Source of the DNA: Streptomyces sp. ATexAB-D23
GTDB taxonomy: Bacteria; Actinomycetota; Actinomycetes; Streptomycetales; Streptomycetaceae
Assembly: GCF_000373645.1 (NCBI RefSeq)
Contig: NZ_KB892035.1
Location: 218,461 to 282,460 of the forward strand
Direction of reading: 5' to 3'
Length of the DNA: 64,000 nucleotides
Shown one piece after another: positions 6,830 through 15,345 of the stretch. Under the pieces are notes generated by a model that did not search any database, was not told the DNA's origin, and saw only the letters and a program-made list of their open reading frames with translations. How positions within the stretch are numbered: the first letter of the stretch is position 1; each line of letters starts with the position of its first letter. Both the position numbers and the translations under genes were made by a program.

Positions 6830-8527
6830 ATGGCCTCCAGCCCGGAGAAGACCGCTACCGCGACGCCCCGCCGCAAGGTCGGGCGCCATCGTGGTGAGGG
6901 CCAGTGGGCCATGGGACACCACACGCCCCTCAACGGGAACGAGCAGCTCAAGAAGGACGACGACAGTCTCAATGTGCGGACACGCATTGAGACGATCTAC
7001 TCCAAGCGCGGATTCGACTCGATCGACCCCAACGACCTGCGCGGACGCATGCGCTGGTGGGGGCTGTACACCCAGCGCAAGCCCGGGATCGACGGCGGCA
7101 AGACCGGGGCCCTGGAGCCGGAGGAGCTTGAGGACAAGTTCTTCATGATGCGCACCCGCATCGACGGCGGCCGTCTGACGACCGCTCAACTGCGCGCCAT
7201 CGGTGAGGTGTCACAGCAGTACGCCCGCGGTTCCGCCGACATCACCGACCGGCAGAACGTGCAGATGCACTGGGTGCGGATCGAGGACGTGCCCGCGATC
7301 TGGGAGAAACTGGAGGCCGTCGGGCTCTCCACCACCGAGGCGTGCGGCGACTGCCCGCGCACGATGATCGGTTCGCCGGTGGCGGGGATCGCCGCCGACG
7401 AGATCATCGACGGCACCCCGGCCCTGGAGGAGATCCACGCCCGCCACATCGGCAGCAAGGAATTCTCCAACCTGCCCCGCAAGTTCAAGACCGCCATCTC
7501 CGGCTCCCCCGTGCAGGACGTCGTCCACGAGATCAACGACATCTCGTTCGTCGGCGTCGTGCACCCCGAGCACGGCCCCGGCTTCGACCTCTGGGTCGGC
7601 GGCGGGCTCTCCACCAACCCCCGGCTGGCCGAACGGCTCGGTGCCTGGGTGCCGTTGGACGAGGTCCCCGACGTCTGGGCGGCGGTCACCAGCCTCTTCC
7701 GCGACTACGGCTACCGGCGGCTGCGCAACCGCGCCCGGCTGAAGTTCCTGGTCGCCGACTGGGGTGTCGCCAAGTTCCGCCAGGTGCTGGAGGACGAGTT
7801 CCTGCGGCGCCCGCTGCTCGACGGCCCCGCCCCCGAAGAGCCGGTCTCGCGCTGGCGCGACCACGTCGGGGTGCACCCGCAGCGCGACGGCCGGTTCTAC
7901 GTGGGCTTCGCCCCGCGTGTCGGGCGGCTGGACGGCGCCACCCTCACCAAGATCGCCGAGCTGGCCGAGGAGCACGGCTCCCACCGGGTGCGGACCACGG
8001 TGGAGCAGAAGATGATCATCCTCGACGTGGAGCAGGACCGCGTCGACTCGCTCTCCGCCGGCCTGGAGGCGCTGGGTCTCCAGGTCAAGCCCTCGACGTT
8101 CCGGCGGGGCACGATGGCCTGCACCGGCATCGAGTTCTGCAAGCTGGCGATCGTCGACACCAAGGGCCGCGGCGCCTCCCTCATCGAGGAACTGGAGCGC
8201 AGGCTCCCGGACTTCGACGAGCCGCTCACCATCAACATCAACGGCTGCCCCAACGCATGCGCCCGCATCCAGACGGCGGACATCGGCCTCAAGGGCCAGC
8301 TCATGCTCGACGCCGACGGGAACTCGGTCGAGGGCTTCCAGGTGCACCTCGGCGGGGCGCTCGGGCTGGACGCCGGATTCGGCCGCAAGGTGCGCGGACT
8401 GAAGGTCACGTCCGAGGAGCTGCCCGACTACGTCGAGCGGGTCATCGGCCGCTACCTGGAGGAGCGCGAGGAGAACGAGCGCTTCGCCACCTGGGCGGCC
8501 CGCGCCAGTGCGGAGTCCCTGTCATGA
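6830..8527 (+). CDS. sirA: Ferredoxin-dependent sulfite reductase (assimilatory, siroheme)
   Basis: 565 residues from ATG 6830 with GAAGGACG upstream. Reduces sulfite to sulfide with six electrons, from ferredoxin, in the cytoplasm. The siroheme and 4Fe-4S ligands are in the standard C-x5-C-xn-C-x3-C arrangement at Cys431, Cys437, Cys473 and Cys477 ('CTGIEFC', 'CPNAC'). Two copies of the nitrite/sulfite reductase ferredoxin-like half-domain flank them. The 'WWGLYTQRK' and 'EACGDCPRT' segments correspond to the Tyr and Cys that are cross-linked near the siroheme in the M. tuberculosis enzyme, which favours sulfite over nitrite. First enzyme gene of the operon and the last step of the pathway; overlaps the next gene by ATGA. 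Confidence 0.95.
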   Translation: MASSPEKTATATPRRKVGRHRGEGQWAMGHHTPLNGNEQLKKDDDSLNVRTRIETIYSKRGFDSIDPNDLRGRMRWWGLYTQRKPGIDGGKTGALEPEELEDKFFMMRTRIDGGRLTTAQLRAIGEVSQQYARGSADITDRQNVQMHWVRIEDVPAIWEKLEAVGLSTTEACGDCPRTMIGSPVAGIAADEIIDGTPALEEIHARHIGSKEFSNLPRKFKTAISGSPVQDVVHEINDISFVGVVHPEHGPGFDLWVGGGLSTNPRLAERLGAWVPLDEVPDVWAAVTSLFRDYGYRRLRNRARLKFLVADWGVAKFRQVLEDEFLRRPLLDGPAPEEPVSRWRDHVGVHPQRDGRFYVGFAPRVGRLDGATLTKIAELAEEHGSHRVRTTVEQKMIILDVEQDRVDSLSAGLEALGLQVKPSTFRRGTMACTGIEFCKLAIVDTKGRGASLIEELERRLPDFDEPLTININGCPNACARIQTADIGLKGQLMLDADGNSVEGFQVHLGGALGLDAGFGRKVRGLKVTSEELPDYVERVIGRYLEEREENERFATWAARASAESLS

Positions 8528-8703
8528 GCGAGCGCGCCGCGCCCTTCCACTGCCCCTACTGCGGCGACGAGGACCTGCGCCCGCACGAGGCGGGGCACGG
8601 GGCATGGGAATGCGCCTCCTGCAACCGCGCGTTCCAGCTGAAGTTCCTGGGGCTGCTGAGCCGGGGACTGAAGTCCAACGACGCGGGAGGGGACGGAATA
8701 TGA
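8524..8703 (+). CDS. Small zinc-ribbon protein conserved in the sulfur operon
   Basis: 59 residues. The start ATG 8524 overlaps the sulfite reductase stop, and its own stop overlaps the cysH start, both as ATGA, so it is translationally coupled on both sides. The sequence 'FHCPYCGDEDLRPHE' and 'WECASCNRAFQLKFLGL' gives two CxxC pairs about 16 residues apart, a rubredoxin-like zinc ribbon. Genes of this kind stand between the sulfite reductase gene and cysH in other Streptomyces, annotated as hypothetical. A role as a small metal- or sulfur-handling partner of SirA or CysH is an inference from position only. Confidence 0.85.
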   Translation: MSERAAPFHCPYCGDEDLRPHEAGHGAWECASCNRAFQLKFLGLLSRGLKSNDAGGDGI

Positions 8704-9416
8704 CGGTCGATCAGGAAATCGGCACGCTCACCGACGAGACCCTGAGGGAACTCGCCGAGCGGGCCGGACGCGAGCTGGAGGACGCCTCCGCGTCCGACAT
8801 CCTCCGGTGGGCGACCGAGACGTTCGGGACCCGGTTCTGCGTCACCTCCTCCATGGAGGACGCGGTCGTCGCCCACCTCGCCTCCCGGGTGCGGCCCGGG
8901 GTCGATGTGGTGTTCCTCGACACCGGCTACCACTTCGAGGAGACCATCGGGACCCGGGACGCGGTGGACGCCGTGATGGACGTCAACGTCATCACGCTGA
9001 CCCCGCGCCGGACCGTGGCCGAGCAGGACGCCGAGTACGGGCCGAAGCTGCACGACCGCGACCCCGACCTCTGCTGCAAGCTGCGCAAGGTCCAGCCGCT
9101 GGAGGAGGGCCTGACCTCGTACACGGCCTGGGCGACCGGGCTGCGCCGCGACGAGTCCCCCACCCGGGCGAACACCCCCGTCGTCGGCTGGGACGAGAAG
9201 CGGCGCAAGGTGAAGGTCTCACCGATCGCCCGCTGGACCCAGGACGACGTCGACGCGTACGTCGCCGAGCACGGTGTGCTCACCAACCCGCTGCTGATGG
9301 ACGGTTACGCCTCCGTGGGCTGCGCGCCCTGCACCCGCCGGGTGCTGGAGGGCGAGGACGCGCGGGCCGGACGCTGGGCCGGACGCGGCAAGACCGAGTG
9401 CGGGTTGCACGGCTGA
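8700..9416 (+). CDS. cysH: Phosphoadenylyl-/adenylyl-sulfate reductase
   Basis: 238 residues. Reduces activated sulfate (PAPS or APS) to sulfite with thioredoxin. An adenine-nucleotide alpha-hydrolase fold is visible: 'FCVTSSMEDAVVAHLA' replaces the PP-loop and 'VVFLDTGYHFEET' follows it. Cys125-Cys126 and Cys208-x2-Cys211 form the CC...CxxC motif that binds a 4Fe-4S cluster in the APS-reductase branch; the catalytic Cys234 is in the C-terminal 'ECGLH'. The cluster motif suggests APS can be used directly, yet cysC (APS kinase) is the next gene, so the real substrate is open. Coupled to the zinc-ribbon gene by ATGA. Confidence 0.93.
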   Translation: MTVDQEIGTLTDETLRELAERAGRELEDASASDILRWATETFGTRFCVTSSMEDAVVAHLASRVRPGVDVVFLDTGYHFEETIGTRDAVDAVMDVNVITLTPRRTVAEQDAEYGPKLHDRDPDLCCKLRKVQPLEEGLTSYTAWATGLRRDESPTRANTPVVGWDEKRRKVKVSPIARWTQDDVDAYVAEHGVLTNPLLMDGYASVGCAPCTRRVLEGEDARAGRWAGRGKTECGLHG

Positions 9417-9439
9417 TGACGACTGATCAGGAGACTTCG

Positions 9440-9985
9440 ATGAGCGTGACGGAGACGGGAGCCACCGTCTGGCTGACCGGTCTGCCGAGCGCCGGCAAGA
9501 CCACCATCGCCTACGAACTCGCCGGGCGGCTGCGCGGCGAGGGCCACCGGGTGGAGGTGCTCGACGGCGACGAGATCCGCGAGTTCCTCTCGGCGGGCCT
9601 CGGCTTCTCGCGCGAGGACCGGCACACCAACGTCCAGCGGATCGGCTTCGTCGCCGAACTGCTGGCGGCCAACGGCGTGAAGGTGCTGGTCCCGGTCATC
9701 GCCCCGTACGCGGACAGCCGCGACGCGGTCCGGGGACGCCACCGGGCCGAGGGCACCGCGTATCTGGAGGTGCACGTCGCCACTCCGGTCGAGGTGTGCT
9801 CGGAGCGCGATGTGAAGGGGCTGTACGCCAAGCAGGCGGCGGGCGAGATCAGCGGGCTCACCGGGGTGGACGACCCCTACGAGGCGCCCGAGTCGCCCGA
9901 TCTGCGGATCGAGTCGCACCGGCAGACCGTGCAGGAGTCCGCAGCGGAGCTGTACGCGCTGCTGAGCGAGAGGGGTGCAGCGTGA
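9440..9985 (+). CDS. cysC: Adenylylsulfate kinase
   Basis: 181 residues from ATG 9440, preceded by AGGAG at 9429-9433. Phosphorylates APS to PAPS with ATP. The P-loop is GLPSAGKTT near residue 11. The family motifs 'LDGDEIREFLSAGLGFSREDR' (with the usual N replaced in places) and 'RIGFVAELLAANGVKVLVPVIAPYADSRDAVR' and 'LYAKQAAGEISGLTGVDDPYEAP' are all present. Length is that of a stand-alone kinase, not a CysN-CysC fusion. An ATG at 9416, overlapping the cysH stop as TGATG, would add eight residues and is the alternative start. The stop overlaps the cysD start as GTGA. Confidence 0.93.
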   Translation: MSVTETGATVWLTGLPSAGKTTIAYELAGRLRGEGHRVEVLDGDEIREFLSAGLGFSREDRHTNVQRIGFVAELLAANGVKVLVPVIAPYADSRDAVRGRHRAEGTAYLEVHVATPVEVCSERDVKGLYAKQAAGEISGLTGVDDPYEAPESPDLRIESHRQTVQESAAELYALLSERGAA

Positions 9986-10917
9986 CGACCGTCGCGACTG
10001 TGTCGGAAGACACCGGCTATCCGTACGCACTCAGCCACCTGGACTCGCTGGAGTCCGAGGCGGTGCACATCTTCCGCGAGGTGGCGGGCGAGTTCGAGCG
10101 GCCGGTGATCCTCTTCTCCGGCGGCAAGGACTCGATCCTGATGCTGCACCTGGCGCTCAAGGCGTTCGCGCCCGCGCCGGTGCCGTTCGCCCTGCTGCAC
10201 GTGGACACCGGGCACAACTTCCCCGAGGTGCTGGAGTACCGCGACCGCACGGTCGCCGAGCACGGGCTGCGGCTGCACGTCGCCTCCGTCCAGGAGTACA
10301 TCGACGCCGGGAAGCTCCGCGAGCGCCCCGACGGCACCCGCAACCCGTTGCAGACGGTTCCGCTGACCGAGGCGATCCAGCAGCACCGCTTCGACGCGGT
10401 GTTCGGCGGCGGGCGGCGCGACGAGGAGAAGGCGCGCGCCAAGGAGCGGGTCTTCTCGCTGCGCGACGAGTTCTCCCAGTGGGACCCGCGCCGCCAGCGC
10501 CCCGAGCTGTGGCAGCTGTACAACGGCCGGCACGCCCCCGGTGAGCACGTCCGGGTCTTCCCGATCTCCAACTGGACCGAGCTGGACGTCTGGCAGTACA
10601 TCCAGCGCGAGCGGATCGAGCTCCCGGCGATCTACTTCGCCCACGAGCGCGAGGTCTTCAACCGTTCCGGCATGTGGCTGACCGCCGGCGACTGGGGCGG
10701 CCCCAAGGAGCACGAGAGGACCGAGACCCGGCAGGTGCGCTACCGCACGGTCGGCGACATGTCCTGCACGGGCGCCGTCGACTCCGACGCCACCACGCTG
10801 GACGCCGTGATCACCGAGATCGCCGCTTCCCGGCTCACCGAACGGGGTGCCACCCGCGCCGACGACAAGATGTCCGAGGCCGCGATGGAAGACCGCAAGC
10901 GCGAGGGGTACTTCTAA
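9982..10917 (+). CDS. cysD: Sulfate adenylyltransferase subunit 2
   Basis: 311 residues from GTG 9982. With CysN it makes APS from ATP and sulfate, the activation step. The PP-loop SGGKDS is at about residue 45 in 'PVILFSGGKDSILMLHLALKAF'. Other family marks are 'LHVDTGHNFPEVLEYRD', 'FGGGRRDEEKARAKERVFSLRDEF', 'FPISNWTELDVWQYI' and the C-terminal 'RKREGYF'. Length is normal. The gene overlaps cysC by four bases and is separated by one base from cysN, so the two subunits are co-translated. Confidence 0.96.
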   Translation: MTTVATVSEDTGYPYALSHLDSLESEAVHIFREVAGEFERPVILFSGGKDSILMLHLALKAFAPAPVPFALLHVDTGHNFPEVLEYRDRTVAEHGLRLHVASVQEYIDAGKLRERPDGTRNPLQTVPLTEAIQQHRFDAVFGGGRRDEEKARAKERVFSLRDEFSQWDPRRQRPELWQLYNGRHAPGEHVRVFPISNWTELDVWQYIQRERIELPAIYFAHEREVFNRSGMWLTAGDWGGPKEHERTETRQVRYRTVGDMSCTGAVDSDATTLDAVITEIAASRLTERGATRADDKMSEAAMEDRKREGYF

Positions 10918-10918
10918 G

Positions 10919-12259
10919 ATGACCACGTCCACCCAGTCGGCCGAGCTGCTCGCGGCCACCACCCTGCTGCGGTTCGCCACCGCGGGGTCGGTCGACGACG
11001 GCAAGTCCACCCTCGTGGGACGGCTGCTGCACGACTCCAAGTCGGTCCTCACCGACCAGCTGGAGGCCGTCGAGCACGCCTCGCGCAACCGCGGCCAGGA
11101 GGCGCCGGACCTGGCGCTGCTGACCGACGGGCTGCGCGCCGAGCGCGAGCAGGGCATCACCATCGATGTCGCCTACCGCTACTTCGCGACGCCCCGGCGC
11201 CGGTTCATCCTCGCCGACACCCCCGGCCATGTGCAGTACACCCGCAACATGGTCACCGGCGCCTCCACCGCCGAGCTGGCCGTCGTCCTGGTCGACGCCC
11301 GCAACGGGGTGGTCGAGCAGACCCGCCGGCACGCCGCGGTCGCCGCCCTGCTGCGCGTCCCGCACGTGGTGCTGGCGGTCAACAAGATGGACCTGGTGGA
11401 CTACGCGGAGCCGGTGTTCGCGGCGATAGCCGAGGAGTTCACCGCGTACGCCGCCTCCCTCGGCGTCCCCGAGATCACCACGATCCCGATCTCCGCGCTG
11501 GCCGGCGACAACGTCGTGGAACCCTCCGCGCACATGGACTGGTACGGCGGTCCGACCGTCCTCGAACACCTGGAGACGGTCCCGGTCAGCCACGACCTCA
11601 CCGGCTGCCACGCGCGCTTCCCCGTCCAGTACGTGATCCGGCCGCAGACCGCCGAGCACCCGGACTACCGGGGCTACGCGGGCCAGATCGCCGCCGGCGT
11701 CTTCCGGGTCGGCGAGCCCGTCACCGTACTGCCCTCGGGCCGCACCTCCACGATCGCGGGCATCGACCTGCTCGGGGACAGCGTGGACATCGCCTGGGCG
11801 CCCCAGTCGGTGACCCTGCGGCTGGCCGACGACATCGACGTCTCGCGCGGCGACCTCATCGCCCCGGTGGGCGACGCCCCGGCCGTCACGCAGGACGTCG
11901 AGGCGACCGTCTGCCACGTCGCGGACCAGCCGCTCACCGTGGGCCGGCGGGTGCTGCTCAAGCACACCACCCGCACGGTCAAGGCGATCGTCAAGGACAT
12001 CCCCTCGCGGCTGACCCTCGACGACCTCTCGCAGCACCCGGCCCCGGGACAGCTCGTCGCCAACGACATCGGCCGGGTCGTGGTCCGTACCGCCGAGCCG
12101 CTCGCGCTCGACGCCTACGCCGACTCGCGCCGCACCGGCTCGTTCCTCCTGATCGACCCGGCGGACGGCACCACGCTGTCGGCGGGCATGGCGGGCGCCT
12201 CGTTCGCCGCGGCCGAGGAACCCCCCGCGGCGGACGACGACGCCGAATGGGACTTCTGA
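10919..12259 (+). CDS. cysN: Sulfate adenylyltransferase subunit 1 (GTPase)
   Basis: 446 residues from ATG 10919. An EF-Tu-like GTPase whose GTP hydrolysis drives APS formation by CysD. G1 is GSVDDGKST, the switch II motif is 'DTPGHVQYTRNM', and G4 is NKMDLVDY. The beta-barrel domains follow from about residue 225. The protein ends soon after the third domain, so the CysC kinase domain fused to CysN in many bacteria is absent, in agreement with the separate cysC gene. The stop overlaps by TGATG with a 33-codon open frame. Confidence 0.96.
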   Translation: MTTSTQSAELLAATTLLRFATAGSVDDGKSTLVGRLLHDSKSVLTDQLEAVEHASRNRGQEAPDLALLTDGLRAEREQGITIDVAYRYFATPRRRFILADTPGHVQYTRNMVTGASTAELAVVLVDARNGVVEQTRRHAAVAALLRVPHVVLAVNKMDLVDYAEPVFAAIAEEFTAYAASLGVPEITTIPISALAGDNVVEPSAHMDWYGGPTVLEHLETVPVSHDLTGCHARFPVQYVIRPQTAEHPDYRGYAGQIAAGVFRVGEPVTVLPSGRTSTIAGIDLLGDSVDIAWAPQSVTLRLADDIDVSRGDLIAPVGDAPAVTQDVEATVCHVADQPLTVGRRVLLKHTTRTVKAIVKDIPSRLTLDDLSQHPAPGQLVANDIGRVVVRTAEPLALDAYADSRRTGSFLLIDPADGTTLSAGMAGASFAAAEEPPAADDDAEWDF

Positions 12260-12360
12260 TGGGTATCGACATCTTCTCGACCTTCGCGAAGGAGGGCGGC
12301 CGCGTCGGCAGCGGCGCCCTCGGCAGCGGGCAGGGCGGGGTGGCGCGATGTGCGCGATGA
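12259..12360 (+). CDS. Possible 33-residue small protein or coupling peptide after cysN
   Basis: ATG 12259 overlaps the cysN stop as TGATG, and the frame runs 33 codons to TGA at 12358-12360. The product begins MGIDIFSTFAKEGGRVGSG. Nearly all third positions are G or C, as in the neighbouring real genes, except the last few codons. No family is recognised. It could be a true small protein, or a frame that keeps ribosomes on the 231-base spacer between cysN and the lipoprotein gene. A second short frame starts near its stop (MTYAHCLRARQHHQH...). Confidence 0.35.
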   Translation: MGIDIFSTFAKEGGRVGSGALGSGQGGVARCAR

Positions 12361-12490
12361 CGTACGCGCACTGCCTGCGCGCCCGGCAGCACCACCAGCA
12401 CCGCCCGTTCAGACGAAGACCTGCCGACTGCCCGGCCGCGCCCCCGTTCCGGGGGACGTGAGCGCCGGGCCAACGAGGGGAAAGCCTCCC

Positions 12491-13606
12491 GTGCCTGCCA
12501 CCCGTACCACCCTGCGCCGCAGCATCGCCGCCGTCGCCGCCCTGCCCCTGCTGGCCGTGGCCCTGACGGCCTGCGGCTACGGCTCCGAGTCCACGGACGA
12601 CGACGCCAAGAAGGCGAACACCGCCACCGACGGGAAGAAGCTCTCCGTCGACACCGTGCGCATCGGGTACTTCCCGAACCTCACGCACGCCACCGCGCTC
12701 GTGGGCGACCAGGAGGGTCTGTTCCAGAAGGAACTGGGCGGCACCCAGCTCAAGACCGCCACCTTCAACGCCGGCCCGTCCGAGATCGAGGCGCTGAACG
12801 CCAACTCGATCGACATCGGCTTCATCGGCCCCTCGCCGTCCATCAACGGCTACACGAAGTCCAAGGGCAAGAACCTGCGGATCATCGGCGGTTCGGCCTC
12901 CGGCGGCGTCAAGCTCGTCGTGAACCCCAAGAAGATCAAGACCCTGGACGACCTCAAGGGCAAGAAGATCGCCACCCCCCAGCTCGGCAACACCCAGGAC
13001 GTGGCCTTCCTCAACTGGATCTCCGAGAAGGGCTGGAAGGTCGACGCCCAGAGCGGCAAGGGCGACGTCTCCGTCGTCCGTACGGACAACAAGGTGACCC
13101 CGGACGCCTACAAGTCCGGTTCCATCGACGGCGCCTGGGTCCCCGAGCCGACCGCGTCCAAGCTGGTCGCCGACGGTGCGAAGGAACTGCTCGACGAGTC
13201 GACGCTGTGGCCGGACGACAAGTTCGTGATCACCAACATCATCGTGTCGCAGAAGTTCCTCAAGGAGCACCCGGACGTCGTCGAGGCCGTGCTGCGCGGG
13301 TCCGTCGCCACCAACGCGTGGATCAACGCCAACCCGGACAAGGCGAAGGAGTCCGCCAACGCCGCGCTGAAGAAGCTCACCGGCAAGGAGCTTCCGGCCG
13401 AGGTGATCGACCCGGCGTGGAAGTCGATCCTGATCACCGACGACCCGCTGGCCGCCACGCTCGACGCGCAGGCCCAGCACGCGGTGAAGGCCGGTCTGCT
13501 GGAGGAGCCCGACCTCAAGGGCATCTACGACCTGAAGCCCCTGAACAAGATCCTCAAGGCCGCGGGCGAGCCCGAGGCCGACGACGCCGGTCTCGGCGTC
13601 AAGTAA
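12491..13606 (+). CDS. ssuA: Sulfonate/sulfate-ester ABC transporter substrate-binding lipoprotein
   Basis: 371 residues from GTG 12491 with GAGGGGAAAG upstream. A signal peptide ends in the lipobox LTAC, so Cys28 is lipidated and the protein is anchored outside the membrane. The mature part matches the SsuA/TauA/NrtA type: 'VRIGYFPNLTHATALVGDQEGLFQKEL', 'DIGFIGPSPSINGYTKS', 'GKKIATPQLGNTQDVAFLNW' and 'GAWVPEPTASKLV'. Known members bind alkanesulfonates, taurine or related anions; the position inside the cys operon supports a sulfur compound. Two permease/ATPase genes follow. Confidence 0.88.
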   Translation: MPATRTTLRRSIAAVAALPLLAVALTACGYGSESTDDDAKKANTATDGKKLSVDTVRIGYFPNLTHATALVGDQEGLFQKELGGTQLKTATFNAGPSEIEALNANSIDIGFIGPSPSINGYTKSKGKNLRIIGGSASGGVKLVVNPKKIKTLDDLKGKKIATPQLGNTQDVAFLNWISEKGWKVDAQSGKGDVSVVRTDNKVTPDAYKSGSIDGAWVPEPTASKLVADGAKELLDESTLWPDDKFVITNIIVSQKFLKEHPDVVEAVLRGSVATNAWINANPDKAKESANAALKKLTGKELPAEVIDPAWKSILITDDPLAATLDAQAQHAVKAGLLEEPDLKGIYDLKPLNKILKAAGEPEADDAGLGVK

Positions 13607-13640
13607 CCAGCCGCCCGAAGACTCCCAGGAGGTGACGACC

Positions 13641-14429
13641 ATGGCGAACACCCTCACCAAGGCCGAGGACCGTGTCGCGGTCGGGCACGCCGCTCGTCTC
13701 GCACATGTATCGAAGTCCTTCACCGGGCCCGCGGGAGCGCAGCTGGTCCTGGACGACATCACTCTCGATGTCGCCCCGGGCGAGTTCGTCACCCTTCTGG
13801 GGGCCTCCGGATGCGGCAAGTCGACGCTGCTCAACCTGGTGGCCGGACTCGACCGGCCGACCGGGGGGACCATCGAGACCCCCGGCGGCCGGCCGGCCCT
13901 GATGTTCCAGGAGCACGCCCTCTTCCCGTGGCTGACCGCGGGCAAGAACATCGAACTCGCGCTGCGCCTGCGCGGCGTGCCGAAGTCGCAGCGCCGCCCG
14001 GAGGCGGAACGGCTGCTGGAGCTGGTGCGCCTGGGCGGGGCGTACGGCAAGCGGGTGCACGAGCTCTCCGGCGGTATGCGGCAGCGCGTGGCGATGGCCC
14101 GCGCGCTCGCCCAGGACAGCCAACTGCTGCTGATGGACGAGCCGTTCGCCGCGCTCGACGCCATCACCCGCGATGTGCTGCACGACGAGCTGACCCGGAT
14201 CTGGCGCGAGACCAATGTGTCGGTCCTCTTCGTCACGCACAACGTGCGCGAGGCCGTCCGGCTCGCCGAGCGCGTGGTGCTGCTCTCGTCCCGCCCCGGC
14301 CGGATCGCCCGTGAGTGGACGGTCGACATCGAGCAGCCCCGCCGCATCGAGGACACCTCAGTGGCGGAACTGTCCGTCGAGATCACCGAACAACTGCGTG
14401 GGGAGATCCGCCGTCATGGCCAGCACTGA
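13641..14429 (+). CDS. ssuB: Sulfonate-type ABC transporter ATP-binding protein
   Basis: 262 residues from ATG 13641, with AGGAGG eight bases upstream; a GTG at 13632 overlaps that Shine-Dalgarno and is rejected. Walker A is GASGCGKST, the Q-loop is in 'LMFQEHALFPWLT', the signature is LSGGMRQR, and Walker B with D-loop is 'LLLMDEPFAALDA', followed by the switch His in 'LFVTHNVREAV'. This matches the nitrate/sulfonate/taurine (SsuB/TauB) class. It energises import by the adjacent permease and overlaps the permease gene by 14 bases. Confidence 0.92.
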   Translation: MANTLTKAEDRVAVGHAARLAHVSKSFTGPAGAQLVLDDITLDVAPGEFVTLLGASGCGKSTLLNLVAGLDRPTGGTIETPGGRPALMFQEHALFPWLTAGKNIELALRLRGVPKSQRRPEAERLLELVRLGGAYGKRVHELSGGMRQRVAMARALAQDSQLLLMDEPFAALDAITRDVLHDELTRIWRETNVSVLFVTHNVREAVRLAERVVLLSSRPGRIAREWTVDIEQPRRIEDTSVAELSVEITEQLRGEIRRHGQH

Positions 14430-15339
14430 CATCGAGTCGGACAAGGCGGGGTCCGGCGGGAGCGGGCCCGGTACGGGAAAGCCGGACGACCTGGCCGGCC
14501 TTGAGGCCGGTCTCGACGCACTGGACGCGGTGCAGGTGCAGCGCACCCCGGTGCGCGAGGTCCTGCTGCGCAAGGTCCTGCCGCCGCTGCTGGCGGTGGT
14601 CCTGGTCCTGCTCGTGTGGCAGGTGCTGGTCTGGGCCGAGGTGACCGAGGACTACAAGCTGCCCTCGCCGCCGGCGGTCTGGGACAGCGTGGGCGACATG
14701 TGGCGGCAGGGGACCCTGCTGGAGGTGGTGTGGACCAGCGTCTCGCGCGGTCTGCTGGGCTTCCTGCTCTCCGTCGCCATCGGCACCCCGCTCGGCCTGC
14801 TGGTGGCCCGGGTGAAGTTCGTCCGGGCCGCGATCGGCCCGATCCTGTCCGGGCTCCAGTCCCTGCCCTCCGTGGCGTGGGTGGCGCCTGCCGTGATCTG
14901 GCTCGGCCTGAACGACTCGATGATGTTCGCGGTCATCCTGCTGGGCGCGGTGCCCTCGATCGCCAACGGCCTGGTCTCCGGCGTCGACCAGGTGCCGCCG
15001 CTCTTCCTGCGGGCGGGCCGGACCCTGGGTGCGACCGGGCTGCGCGGCACCTGGCTGATCGTCATGCCGGCCGCCCTGCCGGGCTACCTGGCCGGTCTCA
15101 AGCAGGGCTGGGCGTTCTCCTGGCGTTCGCTGATGGCCGCCGAGATCATCGCCTCCTCGCCCGACCTCGGCCTCGGGCTCGGCCAGTTGCTGGAGAACGG
15201 CCGCAACAACGCGGACATGCCGGGGATCTTCCTCGCCATCATCCTGATCCTGTTCGTCGGCATCGCCATCGACCTGCTGATCTTCAGTCCGCTGGAGCGG
15301 TGGGTGCTGCGCAGCCGCGGTCTCCTCGTCAAGAACTGA
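14416..15339 (+). CDS. ssuC: Sulfonate-type ABC transporter permease
   Basis: 307 residues from ATG 14416, inside the 3' end of the ATPase gene. A hydrophilic N-terminal tail of about 55 residues rich in Gly, Asp and Ser precedes about six transmembrane segments. The cytoplasmic EAA-like loop, 'FLRAGRTLGATGLRGTWLIVMPAALPGYLAGL', is at about residues 195-226. The fold is that of the binding-protein-dependent SsuC/TauC permeases. It ends six bases before the chelatase gene, so the importer and the siroheme step are co-transcribed. Confidence 0.9.
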   Translation: MASTDIESDKAGSGGSGPGTGKPDDLAGLEAGLDALDAVQVQRTPVREVLLRKVLPPLLAVVLVLLVWQVLVWAEVTEDYKLPSPPAVWDSVGDMWRQGTLLEVVWTSVSRGLLGFLLSVAIGTPLGLLVARVKFVRAAIGPILSGLQSLPSVAWVAPAVIWLGLNDSMMFAVILLGAVPSIANGLVSGVDQVPPLFLRAGRTLGATGLRGTWLIVMPAALPGYLAGLKQGWAFSWRSLMAAEIIASSPDLGLGLGQLLENGRNNADMPGIFLAIILILFVGIAIDLLIFSPLERWVLRSRGLLVKN

Positions 15340-15345
15340 GCGCTC

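Noticed and set aside
13632..13640. GTG start for the importer ATPase three codons upstream
   Set aside because: The GTG is part of the AGGAGG ribosome-binding site that serves ATG 13641.
10835..14386. 1183-codon open frame on the minus strand
   Set aside because: It runs opposite cysD, cysN and the importer genes, all of which have clear motifs. A shadow frame.
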